Shown here in pieces: positions 23,641 through 31,833 of a stretch of 32,984 nt of DNA. The first letter of the stretch is position 1. Every line of letters starts with the position of its first letter. Below the pieces are notes generated by a model that was not told the origin of the DNA, did not search any database, and was given only the letters and a program-made list of their open reading frames with translations. The stretch is from DASQBT01 sp049578545 (GTDB lineage: Bacteria; Pseudomonadota; Gammaproteobacteria; Burkholderiales; Thiobacillaceae). The translations under genes and the position numbers were made by a program. The DNA lies in NCBI GenBank assembly GCA_049578545.1, contig JBAUMF010000019.1, positions 1 to 32,984 of the forward strand, written 5' to 3'.

Positions 23641-23896
23641 CGCATAGGAACCACTGTCTCAATACAACTACCTCAGCAAATTCGGCGGGTAATTGTGCCG
23701 ATTACCCCGCGAGCAGTCTAAGGCCGGTTCAGAATCGCCGACGACCCGTCACGAAACGCGTATCGAATCGCGATTTTTGAATCAAAGATTTCCCCCAAGG
23801 CGGAAATATGAACTTTCGTCATAGGAACTCGCCCAGTTGATTGTTTCTTACGTTTTGAAACACGGTAGATCAACCAAATCAATAAGAGGATAAAAC

Positions 23897-24088
23897 ATGA
23901 AACAATTATCGTTAGTTTCAAGCTTGACGATAGGCTTTGAGTGGTTGTTATGTTGTGCCTGAGCGAGGTCATGATGATGACTATCGGAATCGCCGGGATT
24001 ATCGCGAAGATACAAATGATAGAGAGATCACGATGACCATGAAGACGGTCGCAGCGGAGGCTATGGCGGCCGCGATGGATATAATTGA
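23897..24088 (+). pseudogene. Decayed second copy of lipoprotein gene B, two frameshifts
   Basis: Three frames joined in order give the whole protein: MKQLSLVSSLTIG, then LSGCYVVPERGHDDDYRNRR, DYREDTND, then RDHDDHEDGRSGGYGGRDGY, N and a stop. One extra base lies near 23935 and a second shift near 24020. The lipobox (LSGC), the GHDD stretch and the final GGYGGRDGY match gene B. No single frame covers it, so it should not be made; either shift could be restored by one base. Confidence 0.85.
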
Positions 24089-24130
24089 GTTGCTCCGGAG
24101 TCGATGCCTTACTAATTACGGGAAAATAAG

Positions 24131-25021
24131 TTGACTTGGCTGGCACGCTTGTTGATCGTTTGGATCGCGTTTTCCAGTGCGGGGCAGGCGCTTGCCTCCA
24201 TGCCGGATGTGCTTTCAGCCGCATCGCTCCACGCCAACTACACGTCCTTGGGTGAACGGCTCCTTCACAACCAATTTCAGCGAGCGCTAACCCTTAACTC
24301 TTCCGAATATTCCAACGAGTTGAAAGGCGATGCCTACGCGCTGGTCGATTACCCGTTCTCCACTGTCAGTGCGGCACTCAACCGCCCAGAGCAATGGTGC
24401 GACGTGCTGATCCTGCATCTCAATACCAAGTACTGCCATGCCACGACCAACGAGCTGAGGACTGTTCTGATGGTCAGCATCGGTAAGAAAACCACTCAGC
24501 CCATCGAAGATGCCTATCCCATTGAATTTTCCTATCTCCTCGCGGCAGCCACGCCGAACTATCTGGAGATCCGGCTGGATGCGGATAAAGGGCCGCTGAG
24601 CACCCGCGACTATCGCATCCGTCTGGCAGCCATACCGGTGGAGGGCGGCCGGACCTTTGTGCATCTCACTTATTCCTATGCTTACGGATTGGCTGGGCGA
24701 CTCGCCATGAAGACTTACCTGGCCACAATCGGAAGAGACAAGGTGGGGTTCACCATCACGGGCACGCAATCCGACGGCCAGCCAGAATATATCGGCGGTA
24801 TGCGTGGCGTGGTGGAACGCAACACCATGCGCTATTACCTCGCCATCGATTCGTATCTCGGGGCGGTTACAGCACCGCCCCGCTACCGGCTCGAAAAACG
24901 CCTGCAAAACTGGTTCGCCGCCACTGAGAAATATCCCCGCCAGTTACATGAATTGGGCAAAGCCGAGTATTTCAATATTAAACGGAGTGAATATCTGCGT
25001 CAGCAGCAATCACCTGATTAA
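24131..25021 (+). CDS. Exported protein of unknown function
   Basis: A 296-residue exported protein. Signal peptide LARLLIVWIAFSSAGQALAS. Recognisable segments are LKGDAYALVDYPFSTVSAAL, NRPEQWCDVLILHLNTKYCH (two cysteines eight residues apart), a SYAYGLAGRLAMKTYLATIG stretch and VERNTMRYYLAIDSYLGAV near residue 225. The pattern of alternating strands and one long helix reminds me of a START/polyketide-cyclase-like lipid-binding fold, but this is a guess; I know it only as an uncharacterised proteobacterial family. The only start consistent with the signal peptide is TTG 24131, preceded by GGGAAAATAAG. It follows the decayed lipoprotein copy and precedes a hemolysin III gene by 48 bases, so the two could be co-transcribed. 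Confidence 0.75.
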   Translation: MTWLARLLIVWIAFSSAGQALASMPDVLSAASLHANYTSLGERLLHNQFQRALTLNSSEYSNELKGDAYALVDYPFSTVSAALNRPEQWCDVLILHLNTKYCHATTNELRTVLMVSIGKKTTQPIEDAYPIEFSYLLAAATPNYLEIRLDADKGPLSTRDYRIRLAAIPVEGGRTFVHLTYSYAYGLAGRLAMKTYLATIGRDKVGFTITGTQSDGQPEYIGGMRGVVERNTMRYYLAIDSYLGAVTAPPRYRLEKRLQNWFAATEKYPRQLHELGKAEYFNIKRSEYLRQQQSPD

Positions 25022-25069
25022 GGCGGCGAGTAGGGTAGCCGGATTGATGGAAGCATCAAAACCACCTCA

Positions 25070-25750
25070 ATGACCGAAAACCGCATCTCACCACGGCGGG
25101 GCATGCCAATCGACAGAGGCGCTGTCAAGCACACCTGCCTCGATGAGAAATTCAACACCTTGACCCATCTCCTCGGGGCTGTCCTGGCGCTTGCCGGGAC
25201 CGTCGCACTCATCGTGCTGGCTTCGTTAGACGGCGATCCTTGGAAGGTGGTAAGCGTTTCAATCTACGGCGTAACGCTGGTACTGCTTTATAGCGTCTCC
25301 ACGCTCTACCACAGCCTGCGAGGGCAGGCCAAGAACATGCTGCGCAAACTGGACCACCACAGCATCTATCTGCTTATCGCCGGCAGCTATACCCCGTTCT
25401 GCCTGGTGACGCTGCGCGGCCCCTGGGGCTGGTCCCTGCTCGGGGTGGTGTGGGGACTCGCGCTGCTCGGTAGCCTGCAGGAGCTAAGGCCTCACAGCGG
25501 AGCGCGAATACTGTCCGTAGTGCTCTATGTCGTGATGGGATGGGTGGCCCTCGTGGCCCTGATCCCACTCCTGCGGGCGTTGGGGCCGGCCGGATTCGCC
25601 TGGCTCGCCGCCGGCGGACTGTTCTACACGATCGGCATCGTCTTCTATGCGCTCGACAGCCGTCTTGCCCACGCCCACGGTATTTGGCACCTGTTCGTCA
25701 TCGCCGGCAGCGCTACCCATTTCGTCGCGATCCTGCGCTATGTGCTGTAA
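25070..25750 (+). CDS. Hemolysin III family (YqfA/PAQR-type) membrane protein
   Basis: A 226-residue seven-helix protein. It has the three hallmark blocks of the hemolysin III / PAQR family: SVSTLYHSL near residue 76, KLDHHSIYLLIAGSYTPFCL around 97-116, and HAHGIWHLFVIAGSATHFVA near the end. The His and Asp residues in these blocks (YH, DHH, HGIWH, TH) form the metal site in PAQR hydrolases. The name 'hemolysin' comes from Bacillus cereus HlyIII and does not imply a toxin here; members may be membrane ceramidase-like or regulators of membrane composition. Start ATG 25070 gives a charged N-terminus of about 20 residues (ENRISPRRGMPIDRGAV). No strong ribosome site is seen. Confidence 0.93.
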   Translation: MTENRISPRRGMPIDRGAVKHTCLDEKFNTLTHLLGAVLALAGTVALIVLASLDGDPWKVVSVSIYGVTLVLLYSVSTLYHSLRGQAKNMLRKLDHHSIYLLIAGSYTPFCLVTLRGPWGWSLLGVVWGLALLGSLQELRPHSGARILSVVLYVVMGWVALVALIPLLRALGPAGFAWLAAGGLFYTIGIVFYALDSRLAHAHGIWHLFVIAGSATHFVAILRYVL

Positions 25751-25885
25751 GAGAGGCCGGGTCAGCCAGGCCATCCCAAGCCCCGGGGGCTGCTTTGCCG
25801 GCGGCAATGGGACCGCGAATTTCATCGTCGCTGTTACGGCTGATCGCACGCTAGTGAGGAATGCCTGGCCGTTCCTTAATCCCGA

Positions 25886-26104
25886 TTAGTGGCCCAGCGT
25901 TATCCCGAGCATCATTGGCATCATGTCCACGCGCTTGTGCAAAGCGACCAGGCGTTGATCGCTCGCGCCGTCACACCCATGGGGGCAACCGGTTCGCCAG
26001 CAGCAACCGGACATGATGGGGGCTTCATCGGCCAACACGACGGCGGGAGTGCCAAGAACGGCCAACAGCATGGTAGCCATCAGGTTACGTTTGAACAGGT
26101 TCAA
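25886..26104 (-). CDS. Small exported protein with Cys and Met clusters (uncertain)
   Basis: A 72-residue frame reading MNLFKRNLMATMLLAVLGTP, AVVLADEAPIMSGCCWRTGC, PHGCDG, then ASDQRLVALHKRVDMMPMML and GITLGH. The first 26 residues are a good signal peptide ending VLA. The SDQRLVALHKRVDMMPMM part resembles the helix of small Met-rich exported proteins (EQRLxALEKRxDMMxMM), and the CC…C…C cluster could bind copper or another metal (inference). The start is TTG with GGAAGGA upstream; an in-frame ATG lies at residue 9. It may be a shortened member of its family. No terminator or operator was seen. Confidence 0.5.
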   Translation of the reverse strand: MNLFKRNLMATMLLAVLGTPAVVLADEAPIMSGCCWRTGCPHGCDGASDQRLVALHKRVDMMPMMLGITLGH

Positions 26105-26216
26105 CTCAATTTCCTTCCATCGGGAATCCTACCGGAATTGCCAATCGAGCATGCTTCGTCGCGGCCAGTCACTTGATGCGCGCGCATTACGCACGGCGGC
26201 ATACTGAACGGTTTTC

Positions 26217-26543
26217 ATGGACATCCGGATGCGAGGCATGGCAGGTCGCATGGTCGAGCGCGGTCGGTACGTTGTCATACATATGCCCCGCTCTCGCCCA
26301 CGCCGGCAATGGTCTGTGCTTTGGGGGCACCGTGGTGGATATCCAGCCGAGCGCAAACGTCAGGTTGAGATGCAGCAACAGCGCGACAAGCAGCAGCAGG
26401 GTGCCGAGCAGCAGAAGCAGCAGCGCCAGGCTGAGTGCGAGCGTCAGGCAATACTGCAACACCAGGACGTGAGTCAGTGCCGGAGCGAGACGCGGCCGCA
26501 GGAGCACCCCGACAGTCCGAACAGGGGGAATAAAGGCAAGTGA
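26217..26543 (+). CDS. Possible Gln-rich ORF, 108 residues (uncertain)
   Basis: A frame whose second half is charged and Gln-rich: RKRQVEMQQQRDKQQQGAEQ, then QKQQRQAECERQAILQHQDV. The stretch of CAG/AAG codons would give a coiled coil. No signal peptide, family motif or clear ribosome site. Its stop overlaps the GTG start of the next frame, GTGA at 26540-26543. Low-complexity DNA could also leave such a frame open by chance. Confidence 0.25.
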   Translation: MDIRMRGMAGRMVERGRYVVIHMPRSRPRRQWSVLWGHRGGYPAERKRQVEMQQQRDKQQQGAEQQKQQRQAECERQAILQHQDVSQCRSETRPQEHPDSPNRGNKGK

Positions 26544-26749
26544 ACGACCGGCTTATCGGGCAGAACCACGGAATCTGGCGCGTGAACCGCGACTGGACGC
26601 AGGCCGTGTTCTTTGATCCGTCCGCCGTCGCAGAGTCGGGCGATGTCTTCACCCGCATCGCCTACAACCGCAACGGGCAGGCCGTTATGGCTGCTAGGGT
26701 CCGGTGGTACCTGCCTTACCAGTCACTCAGTGTCGTGCACGCCTGGTGA
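26540..26749 (+). CDS. Possible 69-residue ORF (uncertain)
   Basis: GTG start overlapping the previous stop by four bases, with AAAGG just before it. The sequence NDRLIGQNHGIWRVNRDWTQ, AVFFDPSAVAESGDVFTRIA has globular composition and reads like real protein, but I recognise no family, and it may be the surviving end of a larger gene. Confidence 0.3.
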   Translation: MNDRLIGQNHGIWRVNRDWTQAVFFDPSAVAESGDVFTRIAYNRNGQAVMAARVRWYLPYQSLSVVHAW

Positions 26750-26837
26750 CGACACGCCGCGCAACAACACCTTGGATCAAATTGTCGTAAACCGGTGAAG
26801 GTGTGCAGTAGAATTAGCGCGAGGGTGGAACAGGGCA

Positions 26838-28265
26838 ATGTCAAAATCGCTTAAGAATATTCTCTTTGCCATCGGCGCGTTCATCGGGCTGCTTGTCCTC
26901 GCCACGGTCGCCCTTTTTCTTTTCCTGGATGTCAACGCCTACAAACCCCGGTTTGAAGCGGCCATCTCGGGCATTATGGGGATGGAAGTCAAAGTCGGTG
27001 GCCGTTTGGGAATCGGCTTCTTCCCAAACTTGCTCGTTACGCTAAAGGACGTGCACATCCGCAACCGGGGCACGGAGATCGCTACCGCAAGGGAGGCCAG
27101 GATTGGGATCGATTTCCTGCCTTTGCTCCAAAAGGAAGTACGCATCGAGAAGATGGCGCTGGAGTACCCCAGGATTTCCATCGAGAGGGACCGCGATGGC
27201 AAGTTCAACTTCGAGCAGCCGGCGGCGGCCCGAGGACCATTACCCAACCTGAATCTGGCAAAAGTATCCCTTTCACATGGCACCCTCCTTTATACGGACA
27301 AGCAATCCGGGGACGGATTCGAGGCCGGTAATTGCAGCCTGGACGCGAGCCGCCTGCAGCTTTCGGAGGGGGCACGCCCGGGCGCCATGAAGAACCTTTC
27401 CCTCGCCGTGGAGCTCGCCTGTGGGGTACTCCGGACTAAGGACTACGCCGCCTCCGACTTGAAGATTTCGGTTGCCGGGCAGCGCGGGGTATTCGATCTC
27501 AAGCCGCTCACGATGCGTGTCTTCGCTGGGCAAGGTGCGGGGAGCATACGGGCGGACCTTACCGGCGCTGTTCCCCTATACCATGTCCACTATTCCATTT
27601 CACAGCTCCAGATTGGGGAGTTTCTCAAGACCCTGTCGCCGCAAAATATCGCGGAAGGCTCGATGGACTTCTCTGCGGAGCTGTCGATGCAGGGAGAGGG
27701 CGTGAACGAACTGACACAGACCGCCCAGGGGCAGATCTCGCTGCGTGGCAAGAACCTCATCCTCAATGGCCGCGATCTCGATCGGGAGTTCGCCCGCTAT
27801 GAGTCCAGTCAGAAATTCAACCTCGTCGACGTGGGCGCCTACTTCTTAATCGGCCCATTGGGCCTGGTGGTCACCAAGGGGTACAACTTTGCCCGCATCT
27901 TTCAAGGATCGGAGGGCCGCAGCGAAATCCGGACTTTCGTCTCCGACTGGAAGGTTGGCCACGGCGTGGCGCAGGCACAGGACGTGGCCATGGCAACGAA
28001 CGAGAACCGGGTCGCGCTTCAGGGCGGGCTCGATTTTGTCAATGACCGGTACAATGGTGTAACCATGGCGTTGATCGACGCCAAGGGTTGCGCCAAGGTG
28101 CGGCAAACAATTCGTGGCACCTTCCAAAAACCGGTAATCGAGAACCCGAATACCCTCAAGTCCCTCACCGGGCCGGTGCTCAGGTTGATCAAGAAGGTGA
28201 AGAAGCTCTTTCCGGGTGGAGAGTGCGAAGTGTTCTACGCTGGATCGGTCGCGCCACCGAAATAA
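26838..28265 (+). CDS. AsmA-family protein
   Basis: A 475-residue protein with an N-terminal membrane anchor (residues 7-30, FAIGAFIGLLVLATVALFLF) followed by the AsmA N-terminal motif DVNAYKPRFEAAISGIMGME. Further family features are the LGIGFFPNLLVTLKDVHI strand pair, KMALEYPRISIERDRDGKFN near residue 115, and a C-terminal domain with LRGKNLILNGRDLDREFARY and ALIDAKGCAKVRQTIRGTFQ, then KPVIENP. AsmA-like proteins are periplasmic bridge-like lipid-transfer or assembly factors between inner and outer membranes. It is shorter than E. coli AsmA (617 residues) but near the usual size of AsmA relatives. The start has GTGGAACAGGG upstream. Downstream lies a disabled Crp/Fnr copy on the other strand. 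Confidence 0.93.
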   Translation: MSKSLKNILFAIGAFIGLLVLATVALFLFLDVNAYKPRFEAAISGIMGMEVKVGGRLGIGFFPNLLVTLKDVHIRNRGTEIATAREARIGIDFLPLLQKEVRIEKMALEYPRISIERDRDGKFNFEQPAAARGPLPNLNLAKVSLSHGTLLYTDKQSGDGFEAGNCSLDASRLQLSEGARPGAMKNLSLAVELACGVLRTKDYAASDLKISVAGQRGVFDLKPLTMRVFAGQGAGSIRADLTGAVPLYHVHYSISQLQIGEFLKTLSPQNIAEGSMDFSAELSMQGEGVNELTQTAQGQISLRGKNLILNGRDLDREFARYESSQKFNLVDVGAYFLIGPLGLVVTKGYNFARIFQGSEGRSEIRTFVSDWKVGHGVAQAQDVAMATNENRVALQGGLDFVNDRYNGVTMALIDAKGCAKVRQTIRGTFQKPVIENPNTLKSLTGPVLRLIKKVKKLFPGGECEVFYAGSVAPPK

Positions 28266-28447
28266 GCGGTTCGCAACTGAAACGGCGAACAGGCGGGTTG
28301 CAACTTCTTCATGGGAGATGCAGATAATGGATATGCGGGCGCTGCTTCGCCAATAGCTGAAGTTCTCCCGGATATTTCAGCTTGCCATCCAACATGCGGG
28401 CACAGGTAGCTGGGTCGGTGGAGATCGCCTGATTTGCGACCAGGTGG

Positions 28448-29164
28448 TCAATGTTCGGTTGGCACCAACAGGCGATCGCACTCCTTCTTGACCACGTGGT
28501 AGCACTCGCAGACCCGTGCCTCCAGTCCGGGCCGATCCACCACGGTGATCTTGCCGCGACTGTACTGAATCAGGCCGGCTTTCTGCAAATTGCCGGCGGC
28601 CTCGGTGACACCTTCGCGGCGCACCCCTAGCATGTTGGCGATCAGCTCCTGGGTCATGACCAGCTCGTTCGAGCACAGGCGGTCGAGCCTCAGCAGCAGC
28701 CAGCGGCACAGTTACTGGTCCAGTGAATGATGGCGGTTGCACACCGCGGCCTGTGCCACCTGGGTCAGCCGCGCCTGGGTGTAGCGCAGCAATAGCCGCT
28801 GCATCGGGGCGGTGTGAAAGAACTCATCCTGCAGCGATGACCCCTTGAGCCGGTAGCCATGGCCGGCGCATTGCACCACGGCGCGGCTGGTCATGGTTTC
28901 GCCGCCCATGAACAGGGGGACACCGACAATGCCCTCGTTGCCGACCACGGCGATCTCGGCCGATGCGCCATCCGCCAAGACGTAGAGGAGGGAAACGACG
29001 GCGCTGGTGGGGAAATAGGCGTGACGCATCTGGCTGCCGTGCTCGTGAAGCACTTCGCCGGACGGCATGGGAACCAGTTCCAGATTGGGCAGGATGCGTG
29101 CGTACTCATCCGCCGGCAGGGCGGCCAGTAGATGGTTCTGGCGGGGGTCATGAGGGCTAGGCAT
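28448..29164 (-). pseudogene. Crp/Fnr-family regulator copy C, with a nonsense codon
   Basis: Codes in one frame for a near twin of regulator B: LPADEYARILPNLELVPMPS, QMRHAYFPTSAVVSLLYVLA, VVGNEGIVGVPLFMGGETMT, and after the break MTQELIANMLGVRREGVTEA and AGLIQYSRGKITVVDRPGLE. At codon 151 CAA of regulator B (LDQQLCRW) is TAA (28712-28714 top strand TTA), so LDQ-stop-LCRW. No frameshift is present. The truncated product would keep the beta roll and lose the DNA-binding domain. ATG 29164 has GGAG upstream, as in B. The 45 bases upstream also match regulator B's leader. So this is a recent duplicate with one lethal substitution, or a sequence error. Confidence 0.9.
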
Positions 29165-29260
29165 GAACGAACTCCGAATTATCAGACTTGATCAAACACC
29201 ATCACTTATGTATCTGGATCGTATCCCTGCTTGTCCATTATAGCTGCCCCGCATTATCTA

Positions 29261-29279
29261 TGTGCGACAGCGCACAGAC
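29261..29279 (+). promoter_or_regulatory. Putative Crp/Fnr-like operator (site 5), upstream of entericidin 2
   Basis: TGTGCGACAGCGCACAGAC; the core TGTGCG-N4-CGCACA is a perfect inverted repeat, followed by TAATCCAG, exactly as at site 2. It lies between the disabled regulator copy and the entericidin, 106 bp (core edge) from the entericidin ATG and 96 bp from the regulator's ATG. Confidence 0.7.
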
Positions 29280-29382
29280 TAATCCAGTTTATCAGCGTGA
29301 AAAGGCAATCGGTGGTGTTAAAAGTAGCAATTGCTTCTTGCGCCCCGATTCTTGAACCAACTTATTTGGTGGGGGAATTACC

Positions 29383-29538
29383 ATGATTAAAAAAGTTCTC
29401 GTCACGCTGCTCACTGTGCCATCCATTGTCGGTGCTACTGCGACATTTACAGGCTGCAACACGATGGCAGGCGCGGGACAGGATATTCAGAAGGCTGGTG
29501 GCGCAATCAAGGATGAGGCAAGAGAGCATCAGAACTAA
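29383..29538 (+). CDS. Entericidin A/B-family small lipoprotein (copy 2)
   Basis: A 51-residue lipoprotein: MIKKVLVTLLTVPSIVGATA, then TFTGC and NTMAGAGQDIQKAGGAIKDE, AREHQN. The lipobox is FTGC. It differs from copy 1 at about a dozen residues. The leader (about 29333-29375) carries GCTTCTTGCGCCCCGATTCT, shared with copy 1, and GGTGGGGGAATTACC just before ATG, a good ribosome site. Operator site 5 precedes it. Entericidins are stress-induced envelope lipoproteins of uncertain function; in E. coli EcnA/EcnB were described as an antidote/toxin pair, but two like-paired copies here need not act that way. Confidence 0.93.
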   Translation: MIKKVLVTLLTVPSIVGATATFTGCNTMAGAGQDIQKAGGAIKDEAREHQN

Positions 29539-29940
29539 ATTGGGCCCGTATGTTTGATCAACTGTCGGGGCCGTGCTGAGCCGTTCTTCTTATTCACCGC
29601 CAGCCGTTCGGTCGTGAACGTATCGGGCCTGACTGCAACGGAAAGGGCGACGATTGTCACGAAAAACTTGAACAGCTCCAGTGGTCAAATTTGATAGCAT
29701 CGGCATGGGAGGAAGAGGCCGCAAGGCCTCTTTCACTCTGACTAACCTCCCCTGCGGGAAAAGATCAACTGATCAGCTGGCCGAGTAAGGGGCTTTCGAC
29801 GTGATCATGCTGACTGACCATCCCATTGGAATCGGCCGACTTCGTAACTGTCGCGCACTGGCAGATAACGACCGAAAAGGTCGTACGCATCTCACTAAAG
29901 AGATGCTCAGCCTCCGCTGGAGGCAGTCTGCTGAACCGCA
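29539..29940. other. Spacer between entericidin 2 and the PAP2 gene
   Basis: About 400 bases, no supported gene. It holds a hairpin, GGAAGAGGCC-GCAA-GGCCTCTTTC (29711-29734), that could end the entericidin transcript or the converging PAP2 transcript. Short frames on either strand have no homology I recognise. Confidence 0.5.
29711..29734. terminator. Hairpin with GCAA tetraloop
   Basis: AAGAGGCC (29713-29720) pairs with GGCCTCTT (29725-29732), extended by a G-T and a G-C pair; loop GCAA is a stable GNRA tetraloop. A weak T run (TTTC) follows. It lies between converging genes. Confidence 0.55.
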
Positions 29941-30666
29941 TCATTTGGCGTAACGTAACTCAAGCACAACGCTCATTGCCAGAGGCAGAAATGCTCCAAT
30001 GCATGCAGCGACCAATACGTCAGAAGGCCAGTGCACACCAAGTACCAGACGCGAAGTGGCGACAAGCGTTATCCACAAGATCGCAAGCGAAAGCGCGAGA
30101 TTGCCTGCCGCTGGCCTGATTCGGCTCACGCACAGAACGGCGGCGGTAGCAAACGCCGCGACGGCTAAAGTATGCCCACTGGGAAAGCTGGAACCCCAAT
30201 ACTGCTCTGTGTCCCACAGCGCGGGGCGAGCTCGGCCGACCACCGTTTTGACAAGGTAAATCACAATCGCACCGCTGATCACCGAAGCTGCGACAAGTAG
30301 AGCCTCGAAGCGGTACCTTGCCCACAGAAGTGCGCTTGTCACCATGGCCGTGAGCGGAAACAGAACCCATGATGACCCTGTCAATGTGACCGCTTCGAAG
30401 AACCCGGTTAGCCTGCTCGGAACCTGACTATGGATGAAAAGCAAGATGGTCTTGTCGATCGGACCTGATTCACCGTTGAGCACATCTTCGCTCAGTTTGA
30501 TTGCGGATACCGCGAGGATGAGCACCATTAGAGTGATCAGACGGCGTTTTCCAAGCGGTTCGGTCCATGAAGGTTGCTTGCGGCGTACATACGCACCTAG
30601 GACAAAATAAAGGCAGGCGACGATGAGCGCCAGCTTCACGATGTCTTCGATGAGATCAAAGATCAC
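29941..30666 (-). CDS. PAP2-superfamily membrane phosphatase
   Basis: A 241-residue membrane protein with the three motifs of the type 2 phosphatidic-acid phosphatase superfamily in order: KTVVGRARP (K-x6-RP), PSGH in SSFPSGHTLAVAAFATAAVL, and SRLVLGVHWPSD (SR-x5-H-x3-D). All catalytic residues are present, so it is probably active on an isoprenyl or lipid phosphate at the outer face of the inner membrane. There are about six helices, including two before the phosphatase core (residues 7-25, 48-66). GTG 30666 has GGAG 6 bases upstream and starts VIFDLIEDIVKLALIVACLY; the longer frame (30723) starts at TTG without better support. No obvious partner gene. Confidence 0.92.
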   Translation of the reverse strand: MIFDLIEDIVKLALIVACLYFVLGAYVRRKQPSWTEPLGKRRLITLMVLILAVSAIKLSEDVLNGESGPIDKTILLFIHSQVPSRLTGFFEAVTLTGSSWVLFPLTAMVTSALLWARYRFEALLVAASVISGAIVIYLVKTVVGRARPALWDTEQYWGSSFPSGHTLAVAAFATAAVLCVSRIRPAAGNLALSLAILWITLVATSRLVLGVHWPSDVLVAACIGAFLPLAMSVVLELRYAK

Positions 30667-30951
30667 ATGGGCTCCGGCTGAGGCCTGCCAAATGAGACCG
30701 TACGTTGCGATTCTGCAGACCAACCCCCCGGGATATTCGCGACTGCTGGTGACTCATAAGCTCTGTTTACTCGGCGCAGCCGGGGAAATGCGATGCGTAA
30801 CAAAGGCTTGTGAGGATAAGACTGAGCCACGTGAATGAATAATACGCTGCGCTAAAGCATGGCGATGACGTAGCGATCACGGCCACCATTTTCCCCTTGG
30901 TAAGGTGCCACATCGACGCGCTTGATTGCACTGGACCGTCCGACGAGCGCA

Positions 30952-31758
30952 TCAAAAATGATAGGCAAGGCCCGCGCTCGCATAGTAATTCGATCCGCGC
31001 TCCACAAGCGGACTGCTCGATGCGTCGCCTTGCAGGTGCCGCGACTCCATGCTTCCGACGACGATCCACTTTTGACTCAGGTCGACCGACCAGAGGACGC
31101 CGAAGCTTGCGAACAACAATCCGCTTCCTGCATGGTACGTCGGCAGGCCCGTGGTGGCAGACTCCTGCGGCGTGATGCCGTAGAAGGAGCCGGTTGATTT
31201 CGCGTTCGCCCATGTCGCCTGGGTAAATACGCCCGCGGCCAAGCGTCCGCCACGGTATGCACCTGCGCTGAGGCGCAGGTCGGCCTGGGCGCCGAGATCG
31301 GAGTCAGTATTCTGCCGCACGCGCGCGAGCAAGGTGATCGGCATGGGGCCAAACTTGTGGTCCCATTCGAGATGCACACCAACCGACGCCCCATTGTCAA
31401 CATCCGGGACGCTGTGAGTCTCCAGGAAATTGGATTCGCTTGTCTTGCGCCCTGGCTCGTAGGCAAGTTGTGCGCCGGCATGCAGTCCCGGCGCAAGTTC
31501 CATCCGGACCCCGCCCTCAAGCACACCCTGAGTCGAGCGCGCGAACCAGGGCTGGCCGAAGTAACGGACAACCGGGACCAACTCGCCATGTCGAGAATCC
31601 GAACCATCGTATGCCGGCCGCGAGCGCAGGCCCGGGCCGAGCAGCGACTCATTGGAGAGCTCGGCGCAAGCGGCCAGCGGCATGATCAATCCGAACATGA
31701 ATGTCACGCACCGGATACCGGCGGAGAAAGGAAGAAATTTTTGTTGGGTATTATTCAT
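30952..31758 (-). CDS. MipA/OmpV-family outer-membrane protein
   Basis: A 268-residue outer-membrane beta-barrel protein. Signal region FSAGIRCVTFMFGLIMPLAA, cleavage near ACA. It then opens with the MipA-like LLGPGLRSRPAYDGSDSRHG and LVPVVRYFGQPWFARSTQGV, alternates strands (GVHLEWDHKFGPMPITLLAR), and ends YYASAGLAYHF, with the C-terminal Phe typical of outer-membrane proteins assembled by BAM. MipA binds murein hydrolases in E. coli; OmpV is a porin-like protein; which applies here is unclear. The start codon lies 8 bases after AAGGTGTATCCCAAACGCAA, a weak ribosome site. Confidence 0.88.
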   Translation of the reverse strand: MNNTQQKFLPFSAGIRCVTFMFGLIMPLAACAELSNESLLGPGLRSRPAYDGSDSRHGELVPVVRYFGQPWFARSTQGVLEGGVRMELAPGLHAGAQLAYEPGRKTSESNFLETHSVPDVDNGASVGVHLEWDHKFGPMPITLLARVRQNTDSDLGAQADLRLSAGAYRGGRLAAGVFTQATWANAKSTGSFYGITPQESATTGLPTYHAGSGLLFASFGVLWSVDLSQKWIVVGSMESRHLQGDASSSPLVERGSNYYASAGLAYHF

Positions 31759-31833
31759 TTGCGTTTGGGATACACCTTAGGCACTCGGGTTTTAGGCCTT
31801 CCAATCATTCTCGAAAGCCTCTCTCTATAATAT

